Notes under the pieces: generated by a model
Database searches by the model: none
Told to the model about the DNA's origin: nothing
What the model saw: the letters and a program-made list of their open reading frames with translations, nothing else
Position numbers and translations under genes: made by a program
NCBI GenBank assembly: GCA_905221605.1
Contig: CAJNDS010002244.1
Location: 74,501 to 138,500, forward strand
From: Symbiodinium natans
Taxonomy: Eukaryota > Sar > Dinophyceae > Suessiales > Symbiodiniaceae
Reading direction: 5' to 3'
Length of the DNA: 64,000 nucleotides
Shown here: piece by piece, positions 1 through 11,276 of the stretch
How positions within the stretch are numbered: position 1 is the first letter of the stretch
Layout of the letters: each line of letters opens with the position of its first letter

Positions 1-97
1 AATCCTGAACCCTAAACCCCGAACCCTAAGGCGGAGGAAGCGTCGCAGCCGTCGATCAACTCCAGCCGTGGAGGAGCTTCAGAGTCTTGAAGCCTCG

Positions 98-227
98 GAT
101 TTAGGGTTTAGGGTCTGGGGTTTAGGGTTTAGGGGTTTCGGGGTTTAGGGTTTAGGGGTTTAGGGTTTAGGGTTTAGGGTTTAGGGTTTAGGGTTTAGGG
201 TTTAGGGTTAGGGTTTAGGGTTTAGGG
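98..227 (+). repeat. TTTAGGG telomere-like array
   Basis: About fifteen TTTAGGG units with a few GGGG and TTAGGG variants. The array is imperfect and is followed by unlike sequence, so it is interstitial and not a chromosome end. Confidence 0.95.
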
Positions 228-1202
228 CGCCTCGGCGCGCGGCGCCAGTAAGCGAAGGCATTTATATTCAATGCAGTCCAACAATTTTCATTGGTGTTGG
301 CTTCGTTCCACCCGCCCGCTGTGAGCTTTCACAGGCCACCACCCAAACCACTGCCTTTTAGGGTTTAGGGCTGTCGCCCTGAATTCTTCTGGGGGGGCCA
401 GGACGGCAACAAACACAAAAATCCAGACTCGGCTTTAGGGTATTCTCATCAAGAGGAGGATCGTGGGGGCTCTCTTTGTGAGTAGAAGGCACCACGAAAG
501 TGGTCCTATTGCAACGCGCAGCCCAAAGGGCTGAATTCGACCACTATCCAATGGCTCCACCCATTGTCTATCCAGTAAAGGTGTGTCTGGACTGCCGGGT
601 GTAGTTCTGGGTCCAGGCACCATACAAAGGGGTGGGTACAGCCTAGGCAGGCCGGTGGGAATTTAGTGCTTAGGGTTTGGGGTTTAGGGCTTCGGGCTTA
701 ATTAGGGTTTGGGGGTGAGGGTTTACGGTCTTTCTCCCTGCTTTCTGGGGCACGAAGGGTCTACTACAGACTTCTGTTCTACATGTTTACCCCAGGTATA
801 TCAGGCCTGAAAGCTGGAAGGCTGAAATTAAAATAGACCAGGAATCCCAAAACGATCTTCATGATTAATTCTCTAATCCTTTGCTATAAGGTGCCGTACT
901 GTGGAATGGGACCCAACCACCCTCATCGTGACCTAAGGAAGTTTCCGTCGTACTTATTAAGATCGTATTAAGGGTTTAGGGTTTTGGGCCCTATACCCTA
1001 CAGCGCTCGCTGGGGACCTGTCTCTACGCTCGCAACCCCCACACACACATAACCCTAAACCCTAAACCCTAAACTCTATAACCCTAAACCCTAAACCCTC
1101 GGAGGATGAGGGCCCCCCAACCAACCTTCTGCTGTGGCGCTCGCGGTGGACTTCGCGGAGCTGCTCTGCGTCGCAGTACTCGTCCCCTGGGTGGCTGTAG
1201 CC

Positions 1203-1440
1203 GGGGTTTAGGGTTTAGGGTTTAGGGGTTAGGGGTTTTAGGGTTTAGGGTTTGGGGTTTGGGGTTTAGGGTGACACCTGTGATTTAGGGTTTTATTATA
1301 GGGTTTTAGGGTTTGGGGTTTAGGGTTTTAGGGTTTGGGGTTTAGGGTGACACCTGTGATTTAGGGTTTTATTATAGGGTTTTAGGGTTTGGGTTTAGGG
1401 TTTTAGGGTTTAGGGTTTGGGGTTTAGGGTGAAACCTGTG
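1203..1440 (+). repeat. Higher-order repeat built on telomere units
   Basis: TTTAGGG and TTTGGGG units are organised into a longer tandem unit marked by the word GTGACACCTGTG at about 1271 and 1347 and a diverged copy at 1429, giving periods of about 76 and 82 bp. Local unequal exchange inside a degenerate telomere array is the likely origin. Confidence 0.8.
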
Positions 1441-1960
1441 ACCCTCTTTACCTACAGTTTTTTGGGTTACACCTACCAATGCAGGGTAGCTACTACTAAA
1501 CTGCAGGTAAATAGGGTCCCAACAGTAGGGCTTGTTGAAGCTTGAGGGCACTCGATTTGAAATTTGGGTTTGAGTTGAGAGGCTCTTGCTTTGAGCCCAG
1601 GGCGTCAGGGTCCTGTTGGATTGAAGCTTTCGGTGTTGGGGATTTGGGGGGGGGGGGGAATCAAAGTACGCCAAGGTGCTTGACGGTTGCACCGGCCTAA
1701 ACGCCTAAACCCCCAATCCCTGCCCTGAACTCGAACCCCTGTAGCACCGTTTGCTGGCCGGCCTGTGCTTAGGCAAGTAAGGAATATACCTTAGACCGTT
1801 TACGGGCCCTTATTTTGATTTAAGGTATCTTCCTGAATTGCCTTTTTTTTACGGGCTCTTTGGGAGTGGGAAATTCTCCAAGTTCTCTGATTTCGGCTGA
1901 CTACTCCTCAATTCTGGGACGCGGGGACTCGATTGTGAAGGGATGTCATGTTTTGAGGGA

Positions 1961-3460
1961 CTTCAATACCCCTTACTTATAGAACATTCCGTAAACTATC
2001 ATGGGTATGGCAGCCTCCGGGTTGTGTGGTGTCCTGTGTGATGTCTTCACTGTGGGTACAAGAATTCCAGCTTCCACGGTGTTTTCACCGCGAACAGGAC
2101 AAGGGCCTAGGCGCGGGATCACGACATGTGCCGTCACCCACACACCCTGGGACTGAAAAGCATCCCTCAAATTGATCCTTTTAACCCCAATACTATAAGG
2201 GAAAAAACATAAAATATTCCAGCGGCCTACCTAGAACCCTAAACCCAAAACCCTGAAACCCTGAACCTAAACCCTAAACTGGCAAAAGCACCGCCGCCCA
2301 TATACATGGGTGCTCGAGCCTCTTGGACAGGGCACTGCCCTCGCGCGTGGTGGCTCTGCCCTGCTATTCTCCCAGGCAGAGGCCAGTCAAGGCACCTCCC
2401 AAGAAACCCAAAAAAGCCCCCCCCCCCCCCTCTTGCTAGGGGTGTTTTGGCGCGTCGAACCAAAAAACCCCTAAGAGAAACTAGTTCGGGTGGGGGGTAA
2501 GCTGTGCAAGCGCGTGGTAGGGAGTGTGCCCTAAATCGAAAGAAAAGGCGCACGCGCGCGCGCGGGCGGGCAACTACACACCCGAAACCCGAGGCCTTTC
2601 TTGAAACCGCACTTGGTGACTGCCACACCTTAAATTAACCCTAAATCCTGAACCCGGAACCCTGAACCCTAACCCGATGCCCCTGTCTGTCCCTGGGTGC
2701 GGCCCGGCTCGCGCGTGCCGGCGATCAGGGCCAAGCCCAGTCCACCCGAGATCAACGGCCTGCGTGCAGGCCGAGGGTTTAGGGTTCAGGGTTCAGGGTT
2801 TATATTTATACCATAGAGCAAACTTGTCCCCATAAAGAGGGGTACATCTACCCAATCATGAAGTTACGCTTGGCAGAAAGGTTCCTCTGGGTAGGGCTTG
2901 AATGCAACATGTCTTGCGTGGAGCAGTGGGGATTCCATAAGCGGGAGGGAGGCCTGTAAGGCGATCCGTAAACTTAAAGGTTCCCGAGTAGTTCAGGGTT
3001 TAGGGTTTAGGGTTTAGGGTTTAGGGCTTAGGGTTTAGGGTTGTTCGGACATAGTATTTCTGGTGCGAGGCTTCAAATTAAACATACCTTGAACAAAGAC
3101 CTAGAGATCTCGGGGCCCTTTGCGTGAGCTTCCGGAAACTGGTTGAGGGTTTACAGGGCCCAGGCTAAATCCTAACCCCTAAACCTGAAACTCTTAAGCC
3201 CTTATAAACACTTGAACCCTAAACCCTGAACCCTAAACCCTAAACCCGAATTTAGAACGAACCTTTCTTGAACCCAAGACTCGCCCCTGGGTTCGGGTTT
3301 CGACTTGGTACACTTCTCGATTTGTGGGTTCGGGTTGAGGGTTTGGGGTTTAGGCTTTAGGCTTGAGAAAAACCAACACTCCTAAACATCCTAAAGGCCA
3401 CGCAGTGCAAACCCTAGAGCCTTATCAGGGTTTCCGCCCTTCAGCTTAGATCGCGACGGT
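1961..3460. other. Mosaic stretch, no supported gene
   Basis: Telomere-like runs lie at about 2232-2280, 2640-2670, 2775-2800, 2997-3042 and 3215-3245. A family-G end (GGCCTACCTA) occurs near 2222-2231. The remaining unique pieces, such as 2280-2630 with a CGCG-rich tract, give only low-complexity translations. Confidence 0.6.
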
Positions 3461-3556
3461 AGGGGGTAGGTGGGTAGGGGGTGGGGGGTAAAGTGGGAGG
3501 AGGTAGGGGTAGGGGGTGGGGTAGGGGTGTGGTCGGGGTGGGGTAGGGGAGGGGTT
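3461..3556 (+). repeat. G-rich, quadruplex-prone tract
   Basis: Nearly one hundred bases of GGGGT/GGGTA-type sequence with many runs of three or more G. It is not a clean TTTAGGG derivative. The base composition predicts G-quadruplex potential; no gene overlaps it. Confidence 0.7.
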
Positions 3557-3823
3557 AATATTGGTGGGAGGGAATTACAACACCCGCATCCAACCTCTAA
3601 GCTGTGCTAGACCTGGTTTCGCCTTTGGCAGACCCCAGGCATCCAACAGCGACGACAGTTGCTGAACCCAGTTGGCGCACCCAGATGTCCAGAAAAACGA
3701 TGACAGTTCAAAATGCGAGCAAATGCCTGGGAAGGGGCGTGCGTGCCGCGCATGTAAACCTTGTGCGTTGGAACCCCTCAGCGTTGACACACTTTTTTCA
3801 GGGGGGGATAACTCTATCCTACT

Positions 3824-3934
3824 TTGGCATGTTCCGCCTTGTACTAACAGATACGAACAGTCCCTAATAAGGATTATTGTAGGGGGTACTATGAGCCTTA
3901 TGAAGGACTGTTAGTATAGGGGGGAACATCCCAA
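3824..3934. mobile_element. Family A inverted-repeat element, copy 1
   Basis: The left end TTGGCATGTTCC pairs with the right end GGGGGGAACATCCCAA, and both carry an inner ACTAACAG/CTGTTAGT arm. The flanks ATCCTACT (3816-3823) and ACTCTACT (3935-3942) agree at 6 of 8 positions, which fits a decayed 8-bp target duplication as in the cleaner copies at 42565 and 47048. Confidence 0.75.
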
Positions 3935-4547
3935 ACTCTACTCTTCTCATAACCAGGGCGTGCCCTCCTGTCCACGCATCGACGGGACCGGCCTGATGGG
4001 GCGCAGCGAAAAGTTGGGCAGCATGACCAGGGGCGGCGCCAGCAGAATGGCGCTGGCCGGAGGAAGATCGAAGGCGTTCTTCAGCCTGGCGGCTCAGAAA
4101 GCCCCCCAATACAAGTACCTCCGGTGCAGTCCCGGAAAGAGGGTTTAGCGGGGGTTTTGGTGGGTGCTCAAGGGCTTTCAGCTGGTTCGGGTTGTTCGGT
4201 GGCTGTAGGTCCCAGCATATGGTTCCTAAAGTATAAGCCAGATTAAATTAGAAAAGAACCTCGGTGCACAGCTTAGTTCAGCTTACTAGTTCGTTGTAGT
4301 TTGTAGTGAGTTAGGGAATTCAGCACTTGACGTCCCCCTACAGTAGTATTGCCCCTTAAAAGGAGTATATACATATATATATATATGTATATAGTCATAG
4401 GGACCCTGATCTGCCCTGATGCCACAAACCCCTACTAAGAACCCATGAGGGCAGACCCAAAGCCAAACAAGAAGTCCTCTTCCGCATTGCATGAGAATGC
4501 TTGTCATGGTTAAGAGCCCCCCAAACCCGAAACCCTAAACCCTAAGC

Positions 4548-4636
4548 CTCTGGGTATGGGCCAAGCTGCAGCATCTCTGCGAGTATTGCTCCGCCGTAAG
4601 AGTAGCCAATGCCCGCCCAAGTCTTCACTCCTGTCC
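4548..4636 (-). CDS. Possible exon: alpha/beta-hydrolase (thioesterase-like) nucleophile elbow
   Basis: On the minus strand an open segment after a CACAG acceptor-like site reads TWAGIGYSYGGAILAEML. The G-x-S-x-G-G core followed by a small-residue and acidic helix is the nucleophile elbow of alpha/beta hydrolases. The helix wording resembles thioesterase domains of polyketide and fatty-acid synthases, which are numerous in dinoflagellates. Only about 28 residues are present, with no catalytic Asp or His, so this is either one exon of a split gene or a remnant. A chance open frame in GC-rich DNA cannot be excluded. Confidence 0.4.
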
Positions 4637-4705
4637 TGTGCGCCGGGGGTTCAGGGTTTGGGGTTTAGGGTTTCGGGTTTAGGGTTTAGGGTTCAGGGTT
4701 TAGGG

Positions 4706-4788
4706 TGCTCCCAAAAAGTGTGCACTTTCAGTTCTATAGGGGATTATAGTATCCCCAAAAGTGTAAAGTGTGCTCGCTCAGCTACTAG
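4706..4788. mobile_element. Family D element, copy 1
   Basis: It shares the core AAAAAGTGTGCACTTTCAG, the middle block TTCTATAGGGG-ATTATAGTATCCC and the right arm AAGTGTAAAGTG...CTCAGCTACTAG with the copies at 8280, 17779 and 41858. The left terminus is shortened. Confidence 0.75.
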
Positions 4789-5450
4789 GTGTCCTGTGCG
4801 CCGGCCAGAGACGTGGCGAACCATCTTCGACTTTAGGGTTATAGGTGGAAATCAGACCTCTGAGAACCGGGTACTGTTGAAGAAAAATGTCAAGAACGTG
4901 TTTGTATAAAAGAAGGGGCTGATGGTGGTAACCGGTCGTGAGCCATTGTCTCTCGCACCAGACACGGCACCCTAACTACTGTTATCCTAAGAATCCCCAA
5001 ATAAAAACCATTTTTGGAAGAATATGTTAAAAGAGTCCCCAAACAAAAATAATCCCATATTACCATTACAAGGAAGAATATTTAAAGAAACCAAATCTAC
5101 GCATGTAGGGGCGACTCGGCCTCGATCTTGAAGGAAGACTTTGGGTGCCGAAGGGGGTTTAGGGTTGAGAAGGTTGAAGGTTTAGAGTTTAGGGTTTGAG
5201 GGTTTAGAGGGCTGCTTAGTTGTCCAGTAACCTGGGGGAATTCAAGGTTAACCTTTTGGATTATAAGGGGATTCTACTACCGCAAAAAGGTTAAAGCTTA
5301 CCTACTCTACTACTAGGGTTGAGAGGGTCGAGGCTTGAGGAAGCCAGCCATAATCCTGAGCTGCCTTCGGCCTATCTTGGACCTATTCGCCTCCCTCTGC
5401 AAGAATGCCCGAAGTGCTGCAGAAGGCCATTGTTCCAGCAGTACAGCAGC
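4789..5450. other. Mosaic stretch, no supported gene
   Basis: It contains a family-J-like piece near 5030-5090 (AATAATCCCATATTACC), a possible inverted-repeat element at 5217-5315 and a minus-strand open segment at 5342-5450 of about 36 codons without a recognisable family. Confidence 0.5.
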
Positions 5451-5565
5451 CCCAAACCCTAAACCCTAAACCCTAAACCCTAAACCCTAAACCCTAAACC
5501 CTAAACCCTAAACCCTAAACCCTAAACCCTAAACCCTAAACCCTAAACCCTAAACCCTAAACCCT
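5451..5565 (-). repeat. Clean CCCTAAA array
   Basis: Sixteen nearly perfect CCCTAAA units, one of the longest uninterrupted telomere-type arrays in the window. It directly abuts an exon-like segment on its right. Confidence 0.97.
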
Positions 5566-5652
5566 TCCTTCTGATGCCTCCTAGGGTCTCCTCCCGCAGC
5601 AGAGCGACAGCCGCCTGGGCCTCCTTGGCTGAGCGGTCCCCCAAGGAAGCGG
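5566..5652 (-). CDS. Exon-like open segment, unknown protein
   Basis: After an acceptor-like CGCTCAG the minus strand reads AKEAQAAVALLREETLGG, an alpha-helical stretch, and ends near AGAAG/GA, which could be one of the non-GT donors known in dinoflagellates. No family is recognised. It is flanked by telomere-like repeats on both sides, the usual context of exon-like pieces in this window. Confidence 0.3.
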
Positions 5653-6717
5653 TTTAGGGTTTAAATACTCAACTGGCCCACACAGGGAAAGAGTGAATCG
5701 ACTCCCTCTTTCGAAAGACAACCTAAACCCTACTGGTAGAAGCCCTAAACCCAATTTTTGGTTTAGAGTCCCTATAAGCCCTAGTTCCCAAAAGAAAATC
5801 TAACTTCACCCTACTTGGAGTTTCATGGATCAATAGGAGTAGGGCCATGGGTCATCATGAGTATGGGCACTCTTCTTTTAGCCCAATTTTAGTACCCTTA
5901 TAGTCCCACTTATAGCTACACATGAACCTCCAAGCAACCTCCTATCCCAAAACCCTAAACCCTGAACTCAAGGCCTAGGCGAGCTTGTCTTCCTCCCACA
6001 GCCGGAATCGTACTGGAGCCTGTTCTCCCGAAAACCGTACTGGTCCTCTGACCCCCCTGCGACCCCCCTGCGACCCCCCCTGAGACCCCCCCTGAGACCG
6101 CCCCGGACCCCAACCACCGGATCCCCCCAACGAGCCTGAGACCGCTTTTTCCTTGTCAGACCCTCCCAAATAAAGCTTGACTCTATAAGCTTCCCACTCC
6201 CACGAGGTCAGGAAAAGCAATAGTGCGAGAAAGGTGTTCGAGTGGCCCTCCACGATCAGGCCATGGCTGCCCCTCGCATTGCGCGATGCCTTCAAGGCTC
6301 TGCTGAAGACCGTACACATGTGCAGCTTTTGCGCTACATTACAGCAGACCCTAAACTTTAATCTCTAAACACTAACCCTAATCCCTACTAATCCCTACTA
6401 ATCCCCAGAGAAGGCTCGTTGAGACTTTCGGAGAGGTTGTGGCCGAAGTTGAAACGCAGGGTGGCAGCGACACTGGGCTCTCTCCAGAGGCCCTGGAGAA
6501 CAGCCTTGGGGGGGGGGGGGGGTGGCTAAATCCGAACCCTAAACCCTAAACCCTCCACCCTAAACTCCAAACCCTAAACTTTAAAACCCTAACCCTAAAC
6601 GCACTCGGGGAGGGGGACTGGGGGGCGGGTAGGGTTTGGGGGGGGGGGGGGGGAACCCGAAACCCTGCAACTGAACACAACTGGTAAGAGGGAATAGTTT
6701 TTACTTTGTTGCGGCGG
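5653..6717. other. Mosaic stretch with small tandem repeat
   Basis: A C-rich tandem repeat of a 13-15 bp unit (CGACCCCCCTG type, four to five copies) lies at about 6047-6107. A minus-strand open segment about 6190-6320 reads FSRALKASRNARGSHG and has no recognised family. About 6415-6505 is open on both strands. Telomere-like runs and a G tract are at 6509-6653. Confidence 0.5.
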
Positions 6718-6834
6718 GCACCCTTTTTTTTTGAATGAATTGGTTACTTCAAAAAAGGGAACCTTGGATTGGATACTGTGAAAGGGAACCTTGAACCAAA
6801 AAAGGGAAATAGGGGGTAGCACCGGGCTACCAAG
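6718..6834. mobile_element. Family F element, copy (diverged left end)
   Basis: It has the family wording GGTTACTT...AAGGGAACCTTGAACC, the arm pair CACCCTTTTTTTT / AAAAAAGGGAA and the right end CACCGGGCTACCAAG, as in the copies at 13475, 33505 and 41271. Confidence 0.7.
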
Positions 6835-7879
6835 TTTAGGTTTGGAGCGGCTGCGATGGAAGGGACACGCCATGACATGACTGTAAAAGTTACCACGAAA
6901 GCTCTTTTCTACAGTAAGTTAAACCCTAAACTACCATGCAGCTCTTAAAAATAGAAGTTAGCCGTAAGAAAAAACAGCCCCTGTGGTCCTAAACCACCCT
7001 AAACCCTACACCCATAACCCTAAAAACCCTAAACCCAAACCCTGTTGTCCCTAAGGCGAAAGGCCTCCACGGTGGGATTCATCATATCTCCACCCATGTG
7101 GGGATGTGGGTGAAGCACCACCACTCCTCGGCTTCGAAACACTATGGCGGTTTAGGGTTTAGGGTATTGGGCTGGATCCCTGATTTTCGTAAACACGCAT
7201 AGGGGTAGTTCTCTGGACTCGGGTCTAGGGTTTAGGGTCTAGGGCTCAGATTAGGGTTTCCGTGTTGTATAGGGGGCCCAAAGAAGCTTTTTACACTGAT
7301 TTAGAGAACTACCCATAGGGAGGAGGAGGGGGGAGGATAACATGCGCTTAGGATTTGACATGCGAATTTTCCGAAGCATTGCATATCGACGTATGTAAGC
7401 TCAGGATACCCGTATGTATTTACGGAATAGAAGGGGGGGACAGTTTTGGCATAGGGTTTAGGGTTTAGGGTCTAGGGACTTTTTTTTGTGTTTAGGGTCC
7501 CTAAACCCTAAACCCTAAGCCCTAAACCCTATGGCTTCTGTTTCAGCTTCAGGGTTTTCAGCTTCTTGGGCTCAGGGGTCTGCAGGGTGTTCATGGTACA
7601 GGGTCATGCCTGGAGACGCTCTAAACCCTAAAGCCTATAACAATAATACTAATAAAAAACCCTCAAGCAATCATGGCTTTCTGATGGCTTTACGGATGCA
7701 GTTCGGCAATTCGGCAACAGCCCGTGGGATTGTAAATGCCGCGAAACGCACGCAACGCAAACCAGAGCATGTGCACCACAAGCAGCCCACTTCTTGCAAG
7801 TGATGCTCTTGTTCTCACAAGGTCTCCGTTGGTTGGTTGCTTGGTTTAGCTGGTTGCTGATGACAATTCTGATTCCGTC

Positions 7880-7912
<33 letters not shown>

Positions 7913-8279
7913 TTCGTCGTTTGTTGTCCTTGGTGCTCGGTCCTCGGTCCTTGGCTGTTGCTTGTTTGTTGCTAATTCGCCGTGTGCTAGGTGTTGTGTC
8001 TTGTCTGTTCGGTGTCTTGTGTGGCGCGTGGTGTGTTGTTTGGTGCCGGCCTCAACAGTCCCCCAAAAGCTAAACTAAACCCTAAACCCTAAACCCTATA
8101 GACCCTAAACCCAGTTTCCACGCGGACGCCGTGTATTTTACTTGCTTCTTCTTCTTCTGCTGCGACCTTTCATGATTTCCCACTCCAACTCCCACCGTAT
8201 CTATCGTCCATAATTGTAGGGCTCCCCTTGCAACCAAAAAGGGTACCCTTTTATTCCTAGGTTACTCCTGGTCTATAGC
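6835..8279. other. Mosaic stretch, no supported gene
   Basis: Telomere-like runs lie at about 6990-7040, 7150-7165, 7455-7525 and 8065-8112. A (TCG)n microsatellite sits inside it. A partial family-F piece lies at 8222-8278. An open frame across 7794-8078 is largely the microsatellite translated and is not supported as a gene. Confidence 0.6.
7878..7919 (+). repeat. (TCG)n microsatellite
   Basis: About thirteen TCG units with one TCT variant. They translate as poly-Ser in one frame, which creates a spurious open frame. Confidence 0.95.
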
Positions 8280-8381
8280 TTAGTTGCTGACTTCATAAGT
8301 CCCCAAAAAAGTGTACACTTTCAGCTCCCTTGGAGATTAAACTACCCCAACAAGTGTAAAGTGCACCCATTCAGCTACTAA
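8280..8381. mobile_element. Family D element, copy 2
   Basis: Ends TTAGTTGCTGA and TCAGCTACTAA form a terminal inverted repeat. The inner AAAAAGTGTACACTTTCAG core and the right arm AAGTGTAAAGTGCACCC match the other copies. No target duplication is evident. Confidence 0.85.
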
Positions 8382-9170
8382 GGTAATTAACAACGGATCC
8401 GAAAGTCCGACCTGACCAGCAGGATTGGTCGACTGCCAAAGCAAGGCAGCTTGGCCAACCACGCGCAGGCGTTTCTCCATGGTGGCGGATTACCCAGAGG
8501 CGGTATCTATAGAGCCCAATACCTCATGATTGGGGAACTTATAATATTCCTTGCATGAAACCAGGATGTTGAATACGATCATGATCTGGGTGACTCCTGA
8601 TTTGCGGGGCTTTGGGCTCAAGGAGCACACCCTAGTTACGCCGCAATCAATTCTTAAGGGTCTGAGTCTGAACTAGGTCTTGGGATTATTTGGAGCCCTT
8701 CAGGCCATGTTGCCTTGCTCCGGAACTCATGTGCCCAAGGGCCAAAGCCGTGCTTAAGCAATGAGTTTGCAATCCAGTGGTGTAAGCACGGACGTCGCTT
8801 ACCAAGCCCTAAATTCCGATTAAAAACCCTAAACCTAAACCCGAAACCCTAACACCCTGACACTCGACAGCTCGGGGTGTCATGGGTGGGTTCGGCTGGG
8901 AGAAAGGAGATGGAGCCCCTCGGCTTCTCAACTACCATTTGCGAAAGACCCCCCAATTTTTTTAAATAATGATAATAAATAATCCCCATAAGACTATTTT
9001 GTATACATTTTTCTTGGGGGGGGGGGGGGGGGGATTCTTATGTAGTCAATGCTCTTGGGGTGCGCGATCAATGGCTCTAGGCTCTAATCGGGCTTTGGTG
9101 GCGGGGGTAGGGGGTTGGGGGGTTTGGTAGACTCTAGAGCCTAAACCCTAAACGCTGAACCCTAATCCCG
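8382..9170. other. Unique stretch plus family J relative
   Basis: 8390-8815 is one of the longest pieces without telomere repeats in this part and shows no convincing reading frame. 8943-9049 resembles family J, with a C/G-rich end pair around AATAATCCCCATAAG and a 19-base G tract near 9016-9034. Confidence 0.5.
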
Positions 9171-9278
9171 GAACCCTGAACCCAAAACCCTTACCCTAAA
9201 CCCTAAACCCTAAACCCTAAACCCTAAACCCTAAACCCTAACCCTAAACCCTAAACCCTGAACCCTAAACCCTAAACA
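9171..9278 (-). repeat. CCCTAAA array
   Basis: About thirteen units with CCCTGAA and CCCTAAC variants, followed by an inverted TTCAGGG/TTTAGTG run. Confidence 0.93.
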
Positions 9279-11076
9279 GGGTTCAGGATTTAGTGTTCAG
9301 GGTTTAACAAGAAACTAGATCCAAGAGCATCCTAGGATATAAAAGGGTGCCCTTTTTGGTTTAAAGGGGTTTAGAAGGGAAGCTACATCCTAAAAGAAGG
9401 AATTTTGGGCCTACTCTGGGTCCTAGGACATAGTACGTTTACTACTCCGAAGCCCGAAAACCCTCTACCCTAAACTGGGGAGCCCGGGGCCGTCGCATTA
9501 ACGAAAGAAGGGTTTAGGGGCTTTGGGGTTAGGGTTTAGGGTTTAGGGGTTAGGGTTTAGGGTTAATGAAACTGTAGAAACCAGGAGAGCGTTGGACGCC
9601 CGGCTTCTTCCGCCCACCACCTGATCTGCACCAACATCCACCCTTTTGTGTTGAACCCAGACTCTTGTCGAACATTCACCCTAAACCCTAAACCCTACAC
9701 CCTAAACCCAAAACCCTAAACCCCGAGTGCCAGGCTCGAACTTCCTGTCCTGCCACGTGCGCCTGAGGCTCGCGAGATAGAACGCGACGTGCAGCGAAAG
9801 GCCACGAAGAAGTTTAGAACTTATAGGGACAAGGGTTTAAGGTTAGGGTTTAGGGTTTAGGGGTAAAGTTAAAGGTTGAGGGTTTAGGGTTTAGGGACAA
9901 CTTAAGACCCTTATGAGGTCATCTTGCTGGGAAGTTGGGACATTGGGCTGTGGGCTCGAGCCAGGTCGTCTCGGGTAAGTTGAGAAATGCTTGTCCCGAT
10001 GACTGACAGCGCAACTTGAAGGCTCTCAAAGAGCCTCGCCCCATACCCAGAGACTCCAATGCCCCGTATTGAAGGGATATTCCTTACAGCACATACATAT
10101 ATATATCTATATATGTCGTGCAGATCTCTTCAGGTCCGGTTCAGGGTTTAGGTGTAGGGTTTAGTTTAGGTTCAGGGTTCAGGGTTCAGCGTTCAGGGTT
10201 GCTGCCTTCCTTCTCTATGAACCTCCTCTCAACCCAGGGCCCTCGCACCTTCGACTGAGAAGATCGAAGGTCGTGCGGATATGACGATTGAGGGGAAGCT
10301 GCTTGGGTGTGGAGGGGGGGGGGGGTTCGCGTTTTGAGTTGTATGTTCAAACCCTAAACCCTAAGCCCTAAACCCTAAACCCTAATCCCAAACACATCTA
10401 CAAGATCTTGCCGCGCGTACGAAGAAGCGCACGCTGGCATGGTGGGGTTTCTGGTTGCTTTGTCACCTGGAAATCACAAACCCTCAAGCCCTAAGCCCTA
10501 AGCCCTAAGCCCTAAACCCTAAACCCTAAACCCTCACTAAGTCCCTAACCCCTGAACTTCCCTAAGCCCTGAGTGAAGTCTACTATCACTTCCTAGGATG
10601 GCCCTCAGGGTTTGGGGTTTAGGGTTTGGGGTTTAGGGTTTGGGGTTTAGGTTTAGGGTTTGGGGTTTTGGGTTTGGGGTTTGGGGTTTGGGGTTTAGAG
10701 CTACGGTGTACTACACCCAAACAAGGAATAAAGTTGATGTCCTAAGGTCCAACTTGTCTGAACAGGGCCGAATTGTGAAACTTGCTGGGAAACCAGCCGA
10801 GAGCCTGATGTCCCAAACCCTTAGCGGTTTAGGGTTTAGTTTCGCGTTTCGGGCTTTAAGGCTTCCCCCCATCAACCCTTTTGCAGCCAGGACTATGCAG
10901 ACCCCTCAACCGATAAACGCCACCCAACGAAAACCCATGAACCCCAAACCCTAGAACCCTAAACCCCAAAAGCCTAAACCCTCCAACCCTGAGCTCCTTC
11001 TCAACACAAACCCTAAATCCTTCAACCCAGGCCCCCCCCCCCCAAAACAAAAAAAAAGAAAAAAGAAAAACAAAAC
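9279..11076. other. Mosaic stretch, no supported gene
   Basis: A partial family-F element lies at about 9321-9433 (AAAAGGGTGCCCTTTTT core). Telomere-like arrays are at 9505-9565, 9678-9724, 9838-9900, 10130-10200, 10350-10390, 10490-10535 and 10608-10700. The plus strand at 10725-10830 is open (VDVLRSNLSEQGRIVK), but the minus strand is open there too and no family is recognised. Confidence 0.5.
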
Positions 11077-11108
<32 letters not shown>

Positions 11109-11131
11109 GTATATATATATATACGTATATT
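11077..11131. repeat. (AT)n / ATATGT microsatellite
   Basis: Alternating AT with ATGTAT interruptions; self-complementary and hairpin-prone. Open frames across it (Ile/Tyr runs) are artefacts. Confidence 0.95.
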
Positions 11132-11173
11132 GTTTTACTTCGAACATCCCGACCCTCTCTGGCTATGGCTAGA

Positions 11174-11276
11174 GATACTCTAGGGGTTGGACATTCCGGG
11201 GACACGCTGGGGTTGGGCACTCCAGGGACACTCTGGGGTTGGGCACTCCAGGGACACTTGGGATTGGGCACTCCAA
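11174..11276 (+). repeat. Tandem repeat, about 26-bp unit
   Basis: Four copies of a unit like GGGACACTCTGGGGTTGGGC plus ACTCCA, with single-base differences. No coding signal. Confidence 0.85.

Larger units (their letters stand above)
1..1960. other. Telomere-repeat mosaic, no supported gene
   Basis: Short TTTAGGG and CCCTAAA runs in both orientations alternate with unique snippets of 50-150 bp. Several snippets are open in more than one frame, but none gives a recognisable protein. About 1757-1865 holds a decayed relative of repeat family E (an AAGGAATATACCTTA arm and a GGGCTCTTTGGG end). Confidence 0.7.

Noticed and set aside
1-227. True chromosome end
   Set aside because: The telomere units at the window start are imperfect, short and embedded in unlike DNA, and equal arrays occur throughout, so no end is indicated.
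7794-8078. Ser-rich open frame
   Set aside because: The central part is the (TCG)n microsatellite; nothing else in it is recognisable.
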